The position numbers were made by a program, and so were the translations under genes. 64,000 nt of DNA from Aradus depressus (taxonomy: Eukaryota > Arthropoda > Insecta > Hemiptera > Aradidae). Positions 11,581 through 23,229 of the stretch are shown here, one piece after another; the stretch's first letter is position 1, and the number at the start of each line of letters is the position of its first letter. Under the pieces are notes generated by a model. That model was not told the DNA's origin. It saw nothing but the letters and a program-made list of their open reading frames with translations, and made no database searches. Location of the stretch: assembly GCA_963662175.1 (NCBI GenBank), contig OY759221.1, forward strand, positions 39,430,045 through 39,494,044. Reading direction: 5' to 3'.

Positions 11581-13047
11581 CTACAGTCGCTAATCAACAA
11601 TTACTATTGATATTTATATGATGCTGGGAAGTTGTGCCGTGTGGACCTCAAGAACCGCACTTAGTCCAAACACAGACATCAAAAAATCTGCACACATCCA
11701 AAAACCTGCTTGTTTATTATTATTTTATGATTGTAAATATTAAGAGAAGAAAAAAAGTTGTCGATAAACCACTGAAGATCCAATGAGGGCGGCTCAACTC
11801 TGAAACGCTAAAAACGAAGGACAGCAAAAATTTAGTTGATTATTTATGGGTGGGGAAGTACATTACTGGTGATTCAACGATGATTTTTTTTTTTTTAAAG
11901 CAAAATAATAGCCAGTAGTTCTATGCATCAGATTTTGACAATAAAGGTTAAATAAAATGGGAGTGAATATCTCAAGCTGAGGATGACTTCTAGAATTGTG
12001 AACATGCTATTTCAGTCAAATTATCTACACAAATTGGCCTAAACGGAGCTAGTCCGAGCAGGACTACAAGCACCTAGAGTTATACATGAGTTCCCTTGGA
12101 GTACTTACAAAAGCACTCAGCCGGTGGACACGAGCCCATGAGTAACGAGCGGATGGAGGTAAGGCCCCAGACGACACATTCTTTATAGCCCTTATTGAAG
12201 CCAATCTCTCTCTTTCTCTGTCTCTTAGAGACCCTTTAAATAATTTATTGATTCAATTATATATTTATTGTCTTTATTTATTTATATGTATAGTTTAGAG
12301 AGGTTACACCTTGTTGAACCTAAGGGTCAAAGCCCACACGACGAGGAAAACAAAGTCTGAAAAATAGATGAAATTCTGACAAAAAATAGATTCATATTGG
12401 ACCCTTTCATAGAGTTTGAAAACAATAAGAAAACAATTATATTGTCCAATTCCACAAAGTATATAGGTATATTGTAGCATGTCTACCCTATAGACAATTA
12501 TTATTATTATTATACAGCAAGGACCAGTGACACTACGAGCGAATCGAGGCCACTTGGAGCTGATTTAAAGAGGATTTTATTAAGAAGATTAATGCTCAGA
12601 ACTAGCGATGCCTGCGAATGAATCGCGATCGCTAGGAGCGAAAACAAGGAACAAAGGATATAGAGGAAAGGAAGGAAGCAAGATAATTGTTTACATCCGG
12701 TGTTGCATGAACGGTCAGGCCGGGCTAGCAATCCCCCGTTCTCGGAATTGACTGATGCAACCGGTGATCGGTGATTGGCTGGAAGTAAATTAGGCGGGAA
12801 CAAACAGCCAATAAGATGTCGGAATCCATCCCCACCCCACGAAAATCAAGAGTTGTGCCCGGGAAGAGATCATTCCATCATCTTTCTACGTTCAGAGTTG
12901 GGGCCGCTCAGATCACGTCAGTTATATATTTCTTTTAGATTTTACAGTTGAGTTTCAAATATGTGATATCAGTCTCTCTCCTCCTTCATGCTTGTGCCAC
13001 ACTGGTCACGTCAGTTTTACTTTAACATTTTAGCCCACAGTGTAACT

Positions 13048-13119
13048 TTAATTAAATATGTGAACTTACAGTTAATTAAATATGTGAACTTACAGTTAAT
13101 TAAATATGTGAACTTACAG
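13048..13119 (+). repeat. Three 24-bp tandem copies
   Basis: Unit attaaatatgtgaacttaca + gtta. Confidence 0.92.
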
Positions 13120-13337
13120 CCCTCCGAGTCGGACCCAAAGGGTCGTGCTAGTGCGAACGTAACAATTTAGACAGAGTTTTATTTTATGTTGAAAATATGA
13201 TCCAGTGAAGAGTGAAATTTCAGATGTGGCCTCGAGGCCGGACAGATCTTCAATGACTTGTGAGGTAGGTACGTGACTGGATTATTTCTGCGGGATGTCC
13301 AGATAAAGACGATCGCACCGTCTTCGCCAGGGATATC

Positions 13338-13421
13338 ATAATCAAGGTACCTGTAGTATCGATTCTAGGATAGATGATTATAATCAAGGTACCTGTAGTA
13401 TCGATTCTAGGATAGATGATT
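13338..13421 (+). repeat. Two exact 42-bp tandem copies
   Basis: Each has ataatcaaggtacctgtagt at its start and ggatagatgatt at its end. Confidence 0.93.
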
Positions 13422-13818
13422 TTAGAAACGATTCAGTCCTTTCCGACATAGGCCCATTTTGTTTGTAAATGATATTTTTATTTTATTCTGAAATTTTCTG
13501 TATGTATCTAAATATGTTGTTTTGTGTTCTTATTAAAATAAATATGTTACAGTTCTAAGTTTGATTCATTCCATTTACCCCCACTCACGCTTCTTCTAGT
13601 TGACAACAGTAATTAATTATTATTAATTACTGGTGAAAACTACACATTAGGAACTTGTAACCGTTCTTCCCGTGAGGAGTGTACTCAGCTATCCAAGGCA
13701 TTTTTCATTTAGTCGCGATTTTAATAATTTTCGATTTTAATAAATTTTCCGATATTAATTTTGTTTACTAATTAAATTCACTCACACACACACTCTCTCA
13801 AGAAGGGGAAAGGTGGTT

Positions 13819-13820
<2 letters not shown>

Positions 13821-13850
<30 letters not shown>
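13821..13850. repeat. AT dinucleotide microsatellite
   Basis: About 15 uninterrupted AT units directly before a SINE-A copy. Confidence 0.95.
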
Positions 13851-13854
<4 letters not shown>

Positions 13855-14122
13855 GACCGAGGCCCTTAGTTTATTTTATCTGGGAAGTAAAATAAACTTA
13901 AGCACGCCGTCCTTTGAATGGGACGTTAAGCGATGGTCCCGAGCCTGTACGATGTCAGATACTCGTTAAAGACTCCTACCCTAGGTGAATAAAAATTTAG
14001 GGTAGGCATAATTTAGGACTTCCACAGTAGAGTCGGACTCATGTCCACCAGAGTGACGAAAGAGCGCTCTGGTAGTAAGTGATATGACCTCGTAGTTAAA
14101 GCCCGGACATAAAAACTAACTA
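13851..14122 (+). mobile_element. SINE-A, 5'-truncated
   Basis: Starts at cgaccgaggcccttag, lacking the tRNA head, and runs to the end aaaactaacta. It is preceded by a run of about 15 AT dinucleotides. Confidence 0.85.
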
Positions 14123-14497
14123 TAAGAGATTGTGCTTTCATTACAGTTCATACTTAATATTATTATTAGTTTTATTACTTATATATTATTTACTTGATTG
14201 TTCGTTGTTAATTTATGTAAATATATATTTTTTTTTCTTATATTTTTCTTATGAAAAGAGCCATGTAATCTTCCCGAAATATCATCGTGAAGACTTATTT
14301 TAAAGATATGTTTATATAAAATATTATTAATTGAAAACTTAATAAAAACTATATTTATTTTATTTATTATTATTATTATAAATGTTATATTATTAATTTA
14401 TTTAAGTGTTATTATTATACAACTTATATGTTGTTTGTATTCTACATCAGGTGATGTATGTAATTATTAGTTATTTCGATGTTCAAAATTGTATTTA

Positions 14498-14577
14498 AGG
14501 GCCTCAGCTGGATTTCAAACCCACGATCTTGAGCTCAGTAGGCAAGCACGCATACCACTGAGCTACCGGCGCCCTTC
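14498..14577 (-). mobile_element. SINE-A head only
   Basis: tRNA-like head with box B (tttcaaaccc) and box A (gagctaccggcgccc) on the minus strand. It is not a tRNA gene: there is no cloverleaf pairing and the sequence matches the SINE heads elsewhere. Confidence 0.85.
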
Positions 14578-14618
14578 TTATACTGTAGAAATAAGAAAGT
14601 AATAAACAATAATAATAA

Positions 14619-14850
14619 TTAATAACTAGAATGGTAATGAGCTAAGTTTACACAGCTTCTGGGTGCAAGGATGTTCTGTCTCCTTCTTCTGCATCTAGAC
14701 ATCATTTGCATAGAGTGTCCATTCTGACTTCTTTTTTCTTCCCCTTCTTCTGATGATGCCTCTCTGATGGACACGCGTCCGTCGTGTTCCCCTTCTATCA
14801 TATGTCCTGGCATGAGGCGGCTTAGATATTTATTATCCACAACTAACCTG
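14619..14850 (-). other. Possible coding remnant of unknown origin
   Basis: An open minus-strand stretch of about 73 codons (SRLMPGHMIEGEHDGRVSIR..., then EEGEEKRSQNG). It has an AG acceptor-like site upstream (gtttgacag) and a stop at its end. Composition is more gene-like than its surroundings. It does not fit the open phase of GATA exon 6. Confidence 0.2.
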
Positions 14851-15289
14851 TCAAACCACTTAGCGATAACGAGCTGCTCCAGGGATCAGCTTTATGAACT
14901 GCAATTTCATCTATTAAAAAAAAATAAAAAGACATTTATTCTTTTATTGTATTTAATGATATTCGTATCATAGTAGGTCTCAGTAGAACAAAATGTTGTA
15001 CAGGAAGAAAATTATCAATCTAACTAGAAATATTAATTTAGAAAACGTGCCAAGTTTTCCTGTACAAAAATCCTTAAGGGTAAATAGGACGCCTGGCGTA
15101 CGAGAGAGACAGAAGGTAGAGAAATGTATCCCCCTTCTCAAAGCGACAGACCTTATCCTTTTCTCAAGGACTACCTATCTTCAAGTTTTCTTCTTTACTT
15201 ATATTGGTTAGGACCAACCAGAGTTCAATTTTCATCTTTCCTTAGGTTGACTATCATTGTACCTGGTTGAAGCCTCTCTACCAACACGA

Positions 15290-15600
15290 AGTGTGGGGCC
15301 GGATTCGAGTCTGCAACCGTGGAGACAAGTCTGGGTACGAAACCAGTTTTAGAGGTAGCGCAGAAACTTACTTGTGAGTCTGTAGCCCGGACCCTCAAAA
15401 AAGCAAAAACAGAGAGCGCGGAAACATATGTAGAAACCTCAAAAAAATAAAAACTTACATGTAAGCGTTAAAAAACTTGCACACTTTTCCCTTATCGAGA
15501 AGCATGTAAAAATCTGAAACCATGGACCCGTATTCGGGTTTGAAACCGTGGATCCGAGTCTTGTTCAGGAACCGTGAACCCGATAGCCGAAAATTCAAAT
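15290..15600 (+). repeat. Degenerate repeats of an accgtgga.ccg motif
   Basis: Spaced variants such as gcaaccgtggagacaag, gaaaccatggacccg, gaaaccgtggatccgag and gaaccgtgaacccg. No ORF. Confidence 0.55.
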
Positions 15601-15931
15601 ACCCGGTTCTGCATTCGTCAGGTACCAGTCTCAGTTCACCCAGAACTGTCCATCGTCCCGACTATCATCTTAACTAGTTGATGCTTATCTACCGACATTG
15701 CTGTATTAATGTCTTTTTTTCAGAAAATAAGAAGAATCTTTGCCAAAAGGACCACCTACATTAAAAAATGTTCATCTTTACATATGGTTGACTATCATTG
15801 TATCTGGTCCAAGCTATTCTAATGACGTAGAAAATGTTTAGCTAACGAGGCTATACCCGAAATTAAAAGTAAGTTTCTGCTCTCCTTCTAAACCTTCCAA
15901 AACTTTGCTGGAATTTACCTTCAGTTTGGTT

Positions 15932-16037
15932 TTTTTGGGGTCCTACGAACTTAGAATTTAAGACTACACTCTGAATCACACGTATTTTTGGGGTCCTACG
16001 AACTTAGAATTTAAGACTACACTCTGAATCACACGTA
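15932..16037 (+). repeat. Two 53-bp tandem copies
   Basis: ttttggggtcctacgaactt... to ctgaatcacacgta, period 53. Confidence 0.93.
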
Positions 16038-16339
16038 TTTTTCCGCTCTCCCTCTAAACCTTTGATCTCTTTATTTGGATTTATTATCATCTTGTAAATA
16101 TCTGTTTATTGCAATGTATAGAGTAACAAAAACAAGGACAGAAAGGAAGAAACATCACTACCTAAACACCCCCTTCATAACTGTACCTTCTACGCAGTCA
16201 ACCAACTCTGTCAGTTTGTAAGTGACTCTTGATAATGCCTTAACAAGGCGAAACTAGTCGAGTATTCAAGTGTATAGTGAACAAAATTGTGTATTTTAAT
16301 TATCTATTCCTAGAATGGAGCTTCACAAAGTAAATCTAG

Positions 16340-16880
16340 AAACCATAAATTATTGTCTATTTCACAAAATATATGTAATATATTTACTGTTTATTTATTT
16401 TCGGTTGGTTGGTTTATTTGGGGCGAACAACTGCTTTGGTTAATATCGCCCTACCTTTGTTACATTCCTTGTCCTAACTAAGCCAGCGAACTCTTTATGG
16501 AAATGACGAGAACAGCCACAGGGGGACCGGGGAAGGCCCAGTACAGGACCCAGGGCAATCAACGAACAGGCAGGCCGGGCCAGGGGACAAACAACAGCAA
16601 CACCGGGCCACTCTCTCAAGTATATGTAAGCAGTTAGCTTAATCGTATAGATAGCGGGACTTGAAATGAGGGTATTGCTATCATCTTCAGCCTAACGAAT
16701 TTATAAGTACTCGTGGCTGAAGATGGTAACAATATCGAAAGTTCTCCTATACATTGTATATGTATATTCGTACATTTTGTGAAATAGACAATATTTTTTT
16801 TAAAACATAGGTTTTCTTTATTTTTTATTAAGTGTTTCACAATATCTCTGCTAAAATGTTAAGTATCATCAAGAACTCTT
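16340..16880. mobile_element. Foldback element copy
   Basis: Left arm attgtctatttcacaaaata at about 16354; right arm ctgaagatggtaacaatatc...gtttcacaatatctctgc. A central insert of unrelated GC-richer sequence lies at 16410-16620. Confidence 0.65.
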
Positions 16881-17589
16881 TCTTATTCCAATATTCTCAT
16901 TCTCAAAAGTGGGATTTCTTCAGAATGCCTTCTGTGCGAAGTGGCTAGGTATGGTTGGATGTTTCCTTGAAGCACACTTCCCTCTGAACCCGTAGCCAGA
17001 AATAAAGCGATTTAAGACTTTATAAAAAATAGAAATAAAATAAAGGAGAACTGAAGCTATTGGACAAGAATCAGCAATTAGCTTTGGCTGCGGCTGACTG
17101 GTTATAAATTAAGGGGTGAGGCGCCGGCGAGTCATTAGTCGGTCGCAGGCTCCCTCTGTCTCTCTCTCCGGTCCGTCCTGTCTCTCTCTTCCTCCTAGAG
17201 AGACTTCAACGAGGATACCATCGGTACGCCAATGTACAATTGCAAGGGGGGAGCAAATTCCCATGGGCAAAAATAGGCCTCACTTGTCTCCAGCCATTCA
17301 CAACCTTCACCGTCTCGCAAGGACCTCAATGAAGATTTTAACAGTATGCCAATAGCGTAGTAAGCAAAAAAAGTCCTAGGCGCTAAAGGGCCCACCGCTG
17401 TTTGGCTCAATGTTGTTCAATTTTTGCTAGCTGTGGTGTCCAACGTTGTTAGGGTGCCCAACGAAATGTAGTTTTGAAACACATATTTTTAGACGGTTCC
17501 TTGATTTAGCGGAAAATGTTTAGTCCGATCGAAAAATTGATTCCTAACATAAATGTTCCTTATTAAATTTCCGATTCGCTCCGATCACA

Positions 17590-17735
17590 AAAAAATCGTC
17601 CAAGAAGATGGTAGCAATACCTAAAGTACTGCCTTACATTATGAGAAATAGACAATATTTTTAAAAAACATAGTTTTTCTTTATATTTTTTATTAAATGT
17701 TTTACAATATCTCTGCAATAAAAGTTGAGTATCAT
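17590..17735 (+). mobile_element. Foldback element, right half only
   Basis: aagaagatggtagcaatacc...gacaatatttttaaaaaaca...ttacaatatctctgcaa. Confidence 0.65.
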
Positions 17736-17745
17736 TATCACTGTT

Positions 17746-18027
17746 ATGACTCATGCCCGGGCTTTAACTACGAGGTCATATCGCCTACTACCAGAGCGCT
17801 CTTTCGTCACTCTGGTGGACATGAGCCCGACTCTACTGTGGGAGTCCTAAATTTTGCCTAACCTAAATTTTTATTCACCTAGGGTAGGGGTCTTTAACGA
17901 GTACCTGACATCGTACAGGGTCGGGACCATCGTTTAACGTCCCATCCAAAGGACGGCATGCTTAAGTTTATTTTACCTCCCAGATAAAATAAACTAAGGG
18001 CCTCGGTCTGGTTTCGAACCCACGATT
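17746..18027 (-). mobile_element. SINE-A, truncated in the head
   Basis: Minus-strand copy from the tail (ttatgactcatgcccggg) to box B (gtttcgaacccacga), then a T-run. Confidence 0.88.
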
Positions 18028-18029
18028 TT

Positions 18030-19060
18030 TTTTGTATAATCAGACAATACAAATGATAAACATTTTCATAATGAATTTCTAGAATAAACTATAATGTTTC
18101 TTTGAAGTATTGGGCTAAAACGCTTTAAAAAAAACGATTGCGAACCCAAGTTCAAATGTAGTTTCTAATGATCAGTTGTTCAATGCATTTTTGAACTTTG
18201 GTTAGATCTTTACGGTCATCCAGTAAATGTTATATGTTTAAACCTATATATTGGTTCGTGATCAAAATACAAAATGGCCACCCTTGTCGTGACTGGCCTG
18301 GAGGAAGTATGGTCACTCTGAGATAAGCCGATACATTAGTTAGGTATGTATGTATAACTTATTGTGTTGACAAGAAAAAAAATAATAATAATAAGTTAAA
18401 ATTTCTCCTGTTGAATTTATGTTATTTTAGCTGATACACATGCCATGATAAGGTGAAAATCCATGATCATATTTGAATTTCTCTCATTAAAAAAATGTAT
18501 TAACAATTTTTGGCTAATTTTGCTGTTCATCCTCAATATCGGCATGAAAGCTCCATCTGCCTCGTCAGAAGGCTAAGAAAAATAATACACACAACTATTT
18601 GTCTATATTGTCACCAGGACCGTACAACGAGTATTGGCCGCCCGTGTGCAAATAACGATAACGCTGCCCCCCTCCACAATAAAGTACCCGAATGTTTTTA
18701 TGTTTTCCCCCTTTACATTTCGAATAAGTTAATGATTTTTATTTTCCAAATAAATACTTGAGCAAGGAAATGTAAGGACAACAATATTTTATTTTCAAAC
18801 ATTATATTATGAACTATTAAATATAGTTATCTATGTACATAATAATGATATGTAATAATATTTACTTTATATAATAAACTTTGATATAGGTAATATTAAA
18901 AAACATAATAATACAATCTTTTCAAGAACACAATTTTGTTTAGTAAAGTAGTTTTTAAGGAACATGTGTCAATTTAAAAAAAAAATAAAACTAGAAACGT
19001 TTATCACAAATAGTAATTTATTAAATAAAAGTAAATTGTAATCAATGCCTGGCTCTTCTG
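18030..19060. other. No gene seen
   Basis: AT-rich, stops in all frames apart from short chance frames. No repeat partner recognised. Confidence 0.5.
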
Positions 19061-19067
19061 GCCGTAA

Positions 19068-20026
19068 GGGGCCGTCCCTAAATTACGTAAGACGATTTTC
19101 GACCATTTTAGACCCCCTCCCCCCCCCCCCCCCCCTCCCCATGTAAGATTTCGTAAGATCCGCTCAACCCCCCCCCCCCCCCCCCCCCCAGAAATCTTAC
19201 GTAAGATTGAAAATGTTGGGAATCACCTTACATTATCATAGAAAATAGGATATCAACACTGCTATATAAATAAAACGCATAGTCACTAATAATACTTTAA
19301 TCACATCTGTTCCAATATAGCAATTAACAAAAAAACTTTGTGACCTATTATTATCGATAGGAATGACCCAAGCATCAAAAAGTTGCGGATATAAGTAGCC
19401 TGGCATGTCGTTAAGTTGTCTCAAACACTGTCGGATTAATTCGCGTTTACGATATTCAAGCTGGTCCACGTTCTTCAAAGTTTTATAGAATTGATTGATG
19501 AAAAGCACGATGTAAACACTGTCAGCTGTTTGTCAAAACAAACACCAATGCGATCGATACTATCTATCGTGCGTACGATATCATAAACGATTGTCGTAAA
19601 CGATAGTATCGATCACTTTAAAAAAACCATTTTTCCACTCGATATTTTCGGTTACAAAAGCTCGAAAATGGCCAGTTAATTTTATAAATCGCTTTTTCAG
19701 ACCGTTTTCGATTCAGAACGAATACATGTAATAAAAAACATTTTTAATTCATGTAATTTAAGTAAAAAAACAGTAATTTTGGCTAGTGAAAAATTTTAAT
19801 GAAAAATTATAATGAAAAATTATAATGAAAAATTATAATGAAAAATTATAATGAAAAATTATAATGAAAATTTTTCTATTATGTTTATTGGAATATATTA
19901 GGTATTTTTTCTCTTACGTAAGATTTTCAATGATCCCCCCCCCCCCCTCCCCCACGTAAGATTTCGTAAGATTCGGTCGACCCCCCCTCCCCCCCTAATC
20001 GTCTTACGTAATTTAGGGAAGCCCCC
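19068..20026. mobile_element. Harbinger-like DNA transposon, non-autonomous
   Basis: The ends ggggccgtccctaaatta and taatttagggaagcccc are inverted repeats flanked by TAA on both sides (19065-19067, 20027-20029), a PIF/Harbinger-type target. Subterminal regions carry long C-runs and palindromic ttacgtaag motifs at both ends. A minus-strand frame of 90 codons (19236-19508) is unassigned. A six-fold 14-bp repeat (gaaaaattataat) lies at 19788-19872. Confidence 0.7.
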
Positions 20027-20029
20027 TAA

Positions 20030-20750
20030 TGGAAGCAAAATTTTCTCAAGTACGTTTCGGGTCAATAGAATTCAAGAGATCACTTTCGATGGATAATAAC
20101 GAAAGGCCCGTCAGTCTCTCTACAAAAGCAGGGTGGCTTTTGATTATCCATATTTCCCTTTTTTTCCCCATCCCTTAAATAAATTTATCTTGCTTCTCCC
20201 CTTGGTTTCGGTTTCTTTTTGTTCTCTTGTCTATATTTGGCTTTGTCAATGGTATATTTAAAATAAGGAGAAGAGAGTGTAAGACTACTCTGTCCACTCG
20301 TTACTTTAGTAAGACTATTCTGTGCACTAGTTAATAGTATAAAACTACTCAGCAAACCAGATAATGCTGTATGACTACTCATTTCGATTTCGAAATCCCA
20401 TAAGGAAGGCAATATTAATTTTGAAAAAAAAACATAATTCCCTAATGCTTTTAGAGATAAAACATTTTTTTTTAAAACTACCTATATTTTTCATAGCTGA
20501 TCTCAAACTGGCTGGCTAGTTTATGAAATGGCCAAGTCAAGTGAGTTGCCCCGACATATACATATATGTCGTAGTCACTTAGTGAAATCAGTCATTTCAT
20601 GAAAAAAACAAGTCATCTCATGAACTGCCGACATATTAAATGCCTAGGTTTTTCATGAAATGACGTACCTATTTACATCCGGCACTTGATTTTCTACATA
20701 ATCTGACTCGCTAAACCATGTAACACTTGTTGAGGTTATAAGCTATTTTT
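20030..20750. other. No gene seen; short internal repeats
   Basis: Variants of taagactactctgtccact recur at 20278-20380. tttcatgaaatga palindromes and gacatatacatatatgtc lie at 20552-20660. Confidence 0.5.
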
Positions 20751-20751
20751 T

Positions 20752-21015
20752 AACCCCCGACGCAAAGGAGGGGTGTTATAAGTTTGAAGCCTTTGTCCGT
20801 GTGTGTGCCTGTGGCATCGTAGCTCCAAGACGGCTGAACCGATTTCAAAACAGTTTTTTTTCTTCTCAAAAGCTGGTATTTGCGAGATGGTTCTTAGTCA
20901 TGTTTGGCGGAAATCGGGTATGCCGTCTCCAAGATCTTCAGGTTTCATGAGAGCCTGTGTAGGGATCTCGGCCTCTATTACAGCTAGAGACTTGCAGTTT
21001 GAGCTCAAATATTCA
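20752..21015 (+). repeat. Dispersed repeat starting aacccccgacgcaaaggagg
   Basis: The stretch with ggggtgttataagtttgaag, gtgtgtgcctgtggcatcgtag and ctgaaccgatttc is a type widely seen in insect genomes. No ORF of substance. Confidence 0.55.
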
Positions 21016-21127
21016 TAAGGTCAACAAGCCCCTCACCCCTAAGCCCTTCATGAGTCATAAATAACTAACTTACAAGTTGTAGTTTTCTTACTGACACTCT
21101 AGAACTCGATTTCTATGCAGGAAAGTG

Positions 21128-21190
21128 CGCTCTGGTAATAGGCGATATGACTTTGTAGTTAAAGCCCGGGCGTGAGTCATAATAACTAAC
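21128..21190 (+). mobile_element. SINE-A 3' fragment
   Basis: The last 60 bases of SINE-A (ctctggtaataggcgatatg...), ending gagtcataataactaac. Confidence 0.8.
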
Positions 21191-21285
21191 AGCCATGTTT
21201 GGTGGAAATCTGGTATGCAGTTTCCAATCTTCATCAGAGCCTTTGTGTCGATACATTCATTACATCGGCAGTTATTAGGTTAGAA

Positions 21286-21361
21286 GGGTCTCAGCCGAGA
21301 TTCGAACCTGAGATCTTGAGCACAATAGACACGCATGCTACCTCTAAGCTACCGGTGCCCT
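21286..21361 (-). mobile_element. SINE-A head only
   Basis: Degenerate tRNA-like head on the minus strand, with box A gctaccggtgccc. Confidence 0.75.
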
Positions 21362-21865
21362 GTTTTGAATTTTTAATTAAATATTTAAATTTTATTGGCT
21401 GCATGTGTGACCTCCTTTTTTTACTGTTTATTGTTATATACCATATTTTAGTCCTTTTGTTATGGATATAAATGCGGTCTGTAGTATTTAGAAGGGGTTT
21501 AAGATGGACCGATAATGATGATATTTTGGGTGAGGTATGTAGAAAGGCGACATAACGGCAGGGCTGAGGAGTGCTCTGACGCCCGCTCGCTCCGCATCAA
21601 TGCACCTTTTTTACCTTTGCGTGTGTTTTTTTTTTTTTCTTTTTTCTCTTTTCTCTTTTTCTCGTTGGACTTCTCGTCGCCACAGGCTAAGAGCTCTAAG
21701 CACAATGCCATGTTCCTACTAATGGAGCACCCCCCCTCCCCCTGTCCATATAATCCCTCCCCCCCACCCTTTCTCTCCGTCCATACAATGTCCTAATGAG
21801 CTGTCCACATCGTCAATAATACATCGTGTAACCAGCTCCTCATTTACACACAAATACATTTCACA

Positions 21866-22230
21866 AAAAGTTGTCGGTGAATCACCGGCTATGAACTTCC
21901 CCAAAGCAAACTAATCAATTATGTTTTGCTTTCCCAAACCAATCAATAACTAAAAATCAATGATTGACTTACATAAAAACTTCTGAATTCTCCTACTAAA
22001 TGTTGTGTCGATACAATTCATTGCATCGGGAATTATTGGGATTTTTGAACTGAGCCCTCCTCTAATTCTGACATACCCTATGGCCAATTTGACTGAAAAT
22101 CAATATAGGTATTGGTCTTAGAAGGTTCTGGATACACTTATAAAATTTCATATCGATATACACTCTATCGGGAGTTATCTTGTTCACATACCCACAGTCA
22201 CGCGAAGATGTTTGTTTTGACTTCTGGTAT
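21866..22230 (-). repeat. Family C copy
   Basis: ggtgaatcaccggctatgaa through to tatcgggagttatcttgttc. Confidence 0.75.
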
Positions 22231-22501
22231 TTTTTTATTTATTTAATTTTTTTCTAATTTATTGGCAATTTTTGTACAATGTAGATTCAATTGTGCTAAA
22301 ATCAAATAAAACAAAACATCTGGCACTTGAATGAGGCCGCTGACCAGCGTCAGTCCTCTTGATTAAGGTCGCTATGGTCAGTGGTGGATTAACCAATAGG
22401 CAAACCTAGGCAGGTGCCTAGGGCCCCCGATGCTGAAGGCTCCAATGTCTAAAAAAAAAAAAAAAAAAACCTTGTCACTTGTAAAATGATTTTACACGCT
22501 T

Positions 22502-22589
22502 TTGGGAAAAATAACTCGGGTCAAATTTGACCTGAATTATTTTGGGAAAAATAATTCAGGTCAAATTTGACCCGAGTTATTTTTCCCAA
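22502..22589. repeat. Perfect 40-bp-arm palindrome inside the hAT element
   Basis: Arms 22502-22541 and 22550-22589 are exact inverted copies with an 8-base spacer. Each contains gggtcaaatttgacc-type sequence. Confidence 0.92.
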
Positions 22590-22668
22590 TAAAAGGTATG
22601 AGGGGCTCCCTATTAAGCATGATTTTTTTTAAAAATAAAAAAACAAATCGGCTTTTTCATTTTTCACA

Positions 22669-22851
22669 ATGTTATTTGAACGTTCGTTTTCAGAGTTGAA
22701 ACGAATCAAGGCTGGCCGAAGAGCTACTATGCAGCAAGAGCGACTAGATATGTTAAGTCTTCTTATTGAATCCGACATTTTGAGAAAAATTGATTTCGAT
22801 GATGTGATCGATAAAATCAGCGAGTCGAAATGCAGGAGAAAGTGTGTATGA
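22669..22851 (+). pseudogene. hAT transposase C-terminal dimerisation fragment
   Basis: About 60 codons with the hAT dimerisation signature (FERSFSELKRIKAGRRATMQ, then QERLDMLSLLIE and IDFDDVIDKIS), ending at a normal stop. The catalytic DDE part is absent. The piece is in frame and intact, but it has no promoter or start context of its own. Confidence 0.85.
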
Positions 22852-23229
22852 AGTCAATTTTACAGCGAATTATAATTCTTAGGAATAATATTTTCAACTG
22901 TATCAATAAATTAATTTAAAAAATTGCTGAAAAGTTTTAGTTTTTTTATGGGGGGGGGGAGGGGGGGGGGGGGGGGGGTAAAAATAGGGAGGGCCCACAT
23001 TTGCAATCACCTCGGGCCCCGCAGAAGCTTAATCCGCCACTGGCTATGGTGCTTCCTCTTCAGTCGACGTTCTGGTCTTGGCGGAGGCAGGTGGAGAGGG
23101 ATGGCCCGTAGCAAAGGGTTTTGATGATCTTGCATGGTCCGCAGCAGGCTGGCGTAGCAGATAGGCAGACATTTTTTCACCTCAGGGATCTCAAGATCAT
23201 TGTGTATAGTTTTGTTTCGGACATACCAG

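Larger units (their letters stand above)
12474..13560 (+). other. GC-richer stretch, possible old solo LTR
   Basis: The stretch is less AT-rich than its surroundings, with CCAAT-like boxes (attggctgg, agccaataag), several short tandem repeats and an end with aataaatatgttaca. No second copy is in the window and no target duplication was recognised, so the LTR idea is only a suggestion. No coding evidence. Confidence 0.3.
22379..23042 (+). mobile_element. hAT transposon deletion derivative
   Basis: The inverted ends cagtggtggattaa/ttaatccgccactg are flanked by the perfect 8-bp duplication gctatggt (22371-22378 and 23043-23050). It is 664 bp, far shorter than an autonomous hAT element of about 3 kb or more. 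It keeps only the last part of the transposase gene. Confidence 0.94.

Noticed and set aside
14498..14577. tRNA gene
   Set aside because: Boxes A and B are present, but the sequence matches the SINE-A head, with no acceptor or anticodon stem pairing.
14619..14850. Last exon of the GATA gene
   Set aside because: The acceptor phase does not match the open phase 1 of exon 6, and the distance of 20 kb with no supporting motif makes it weak.
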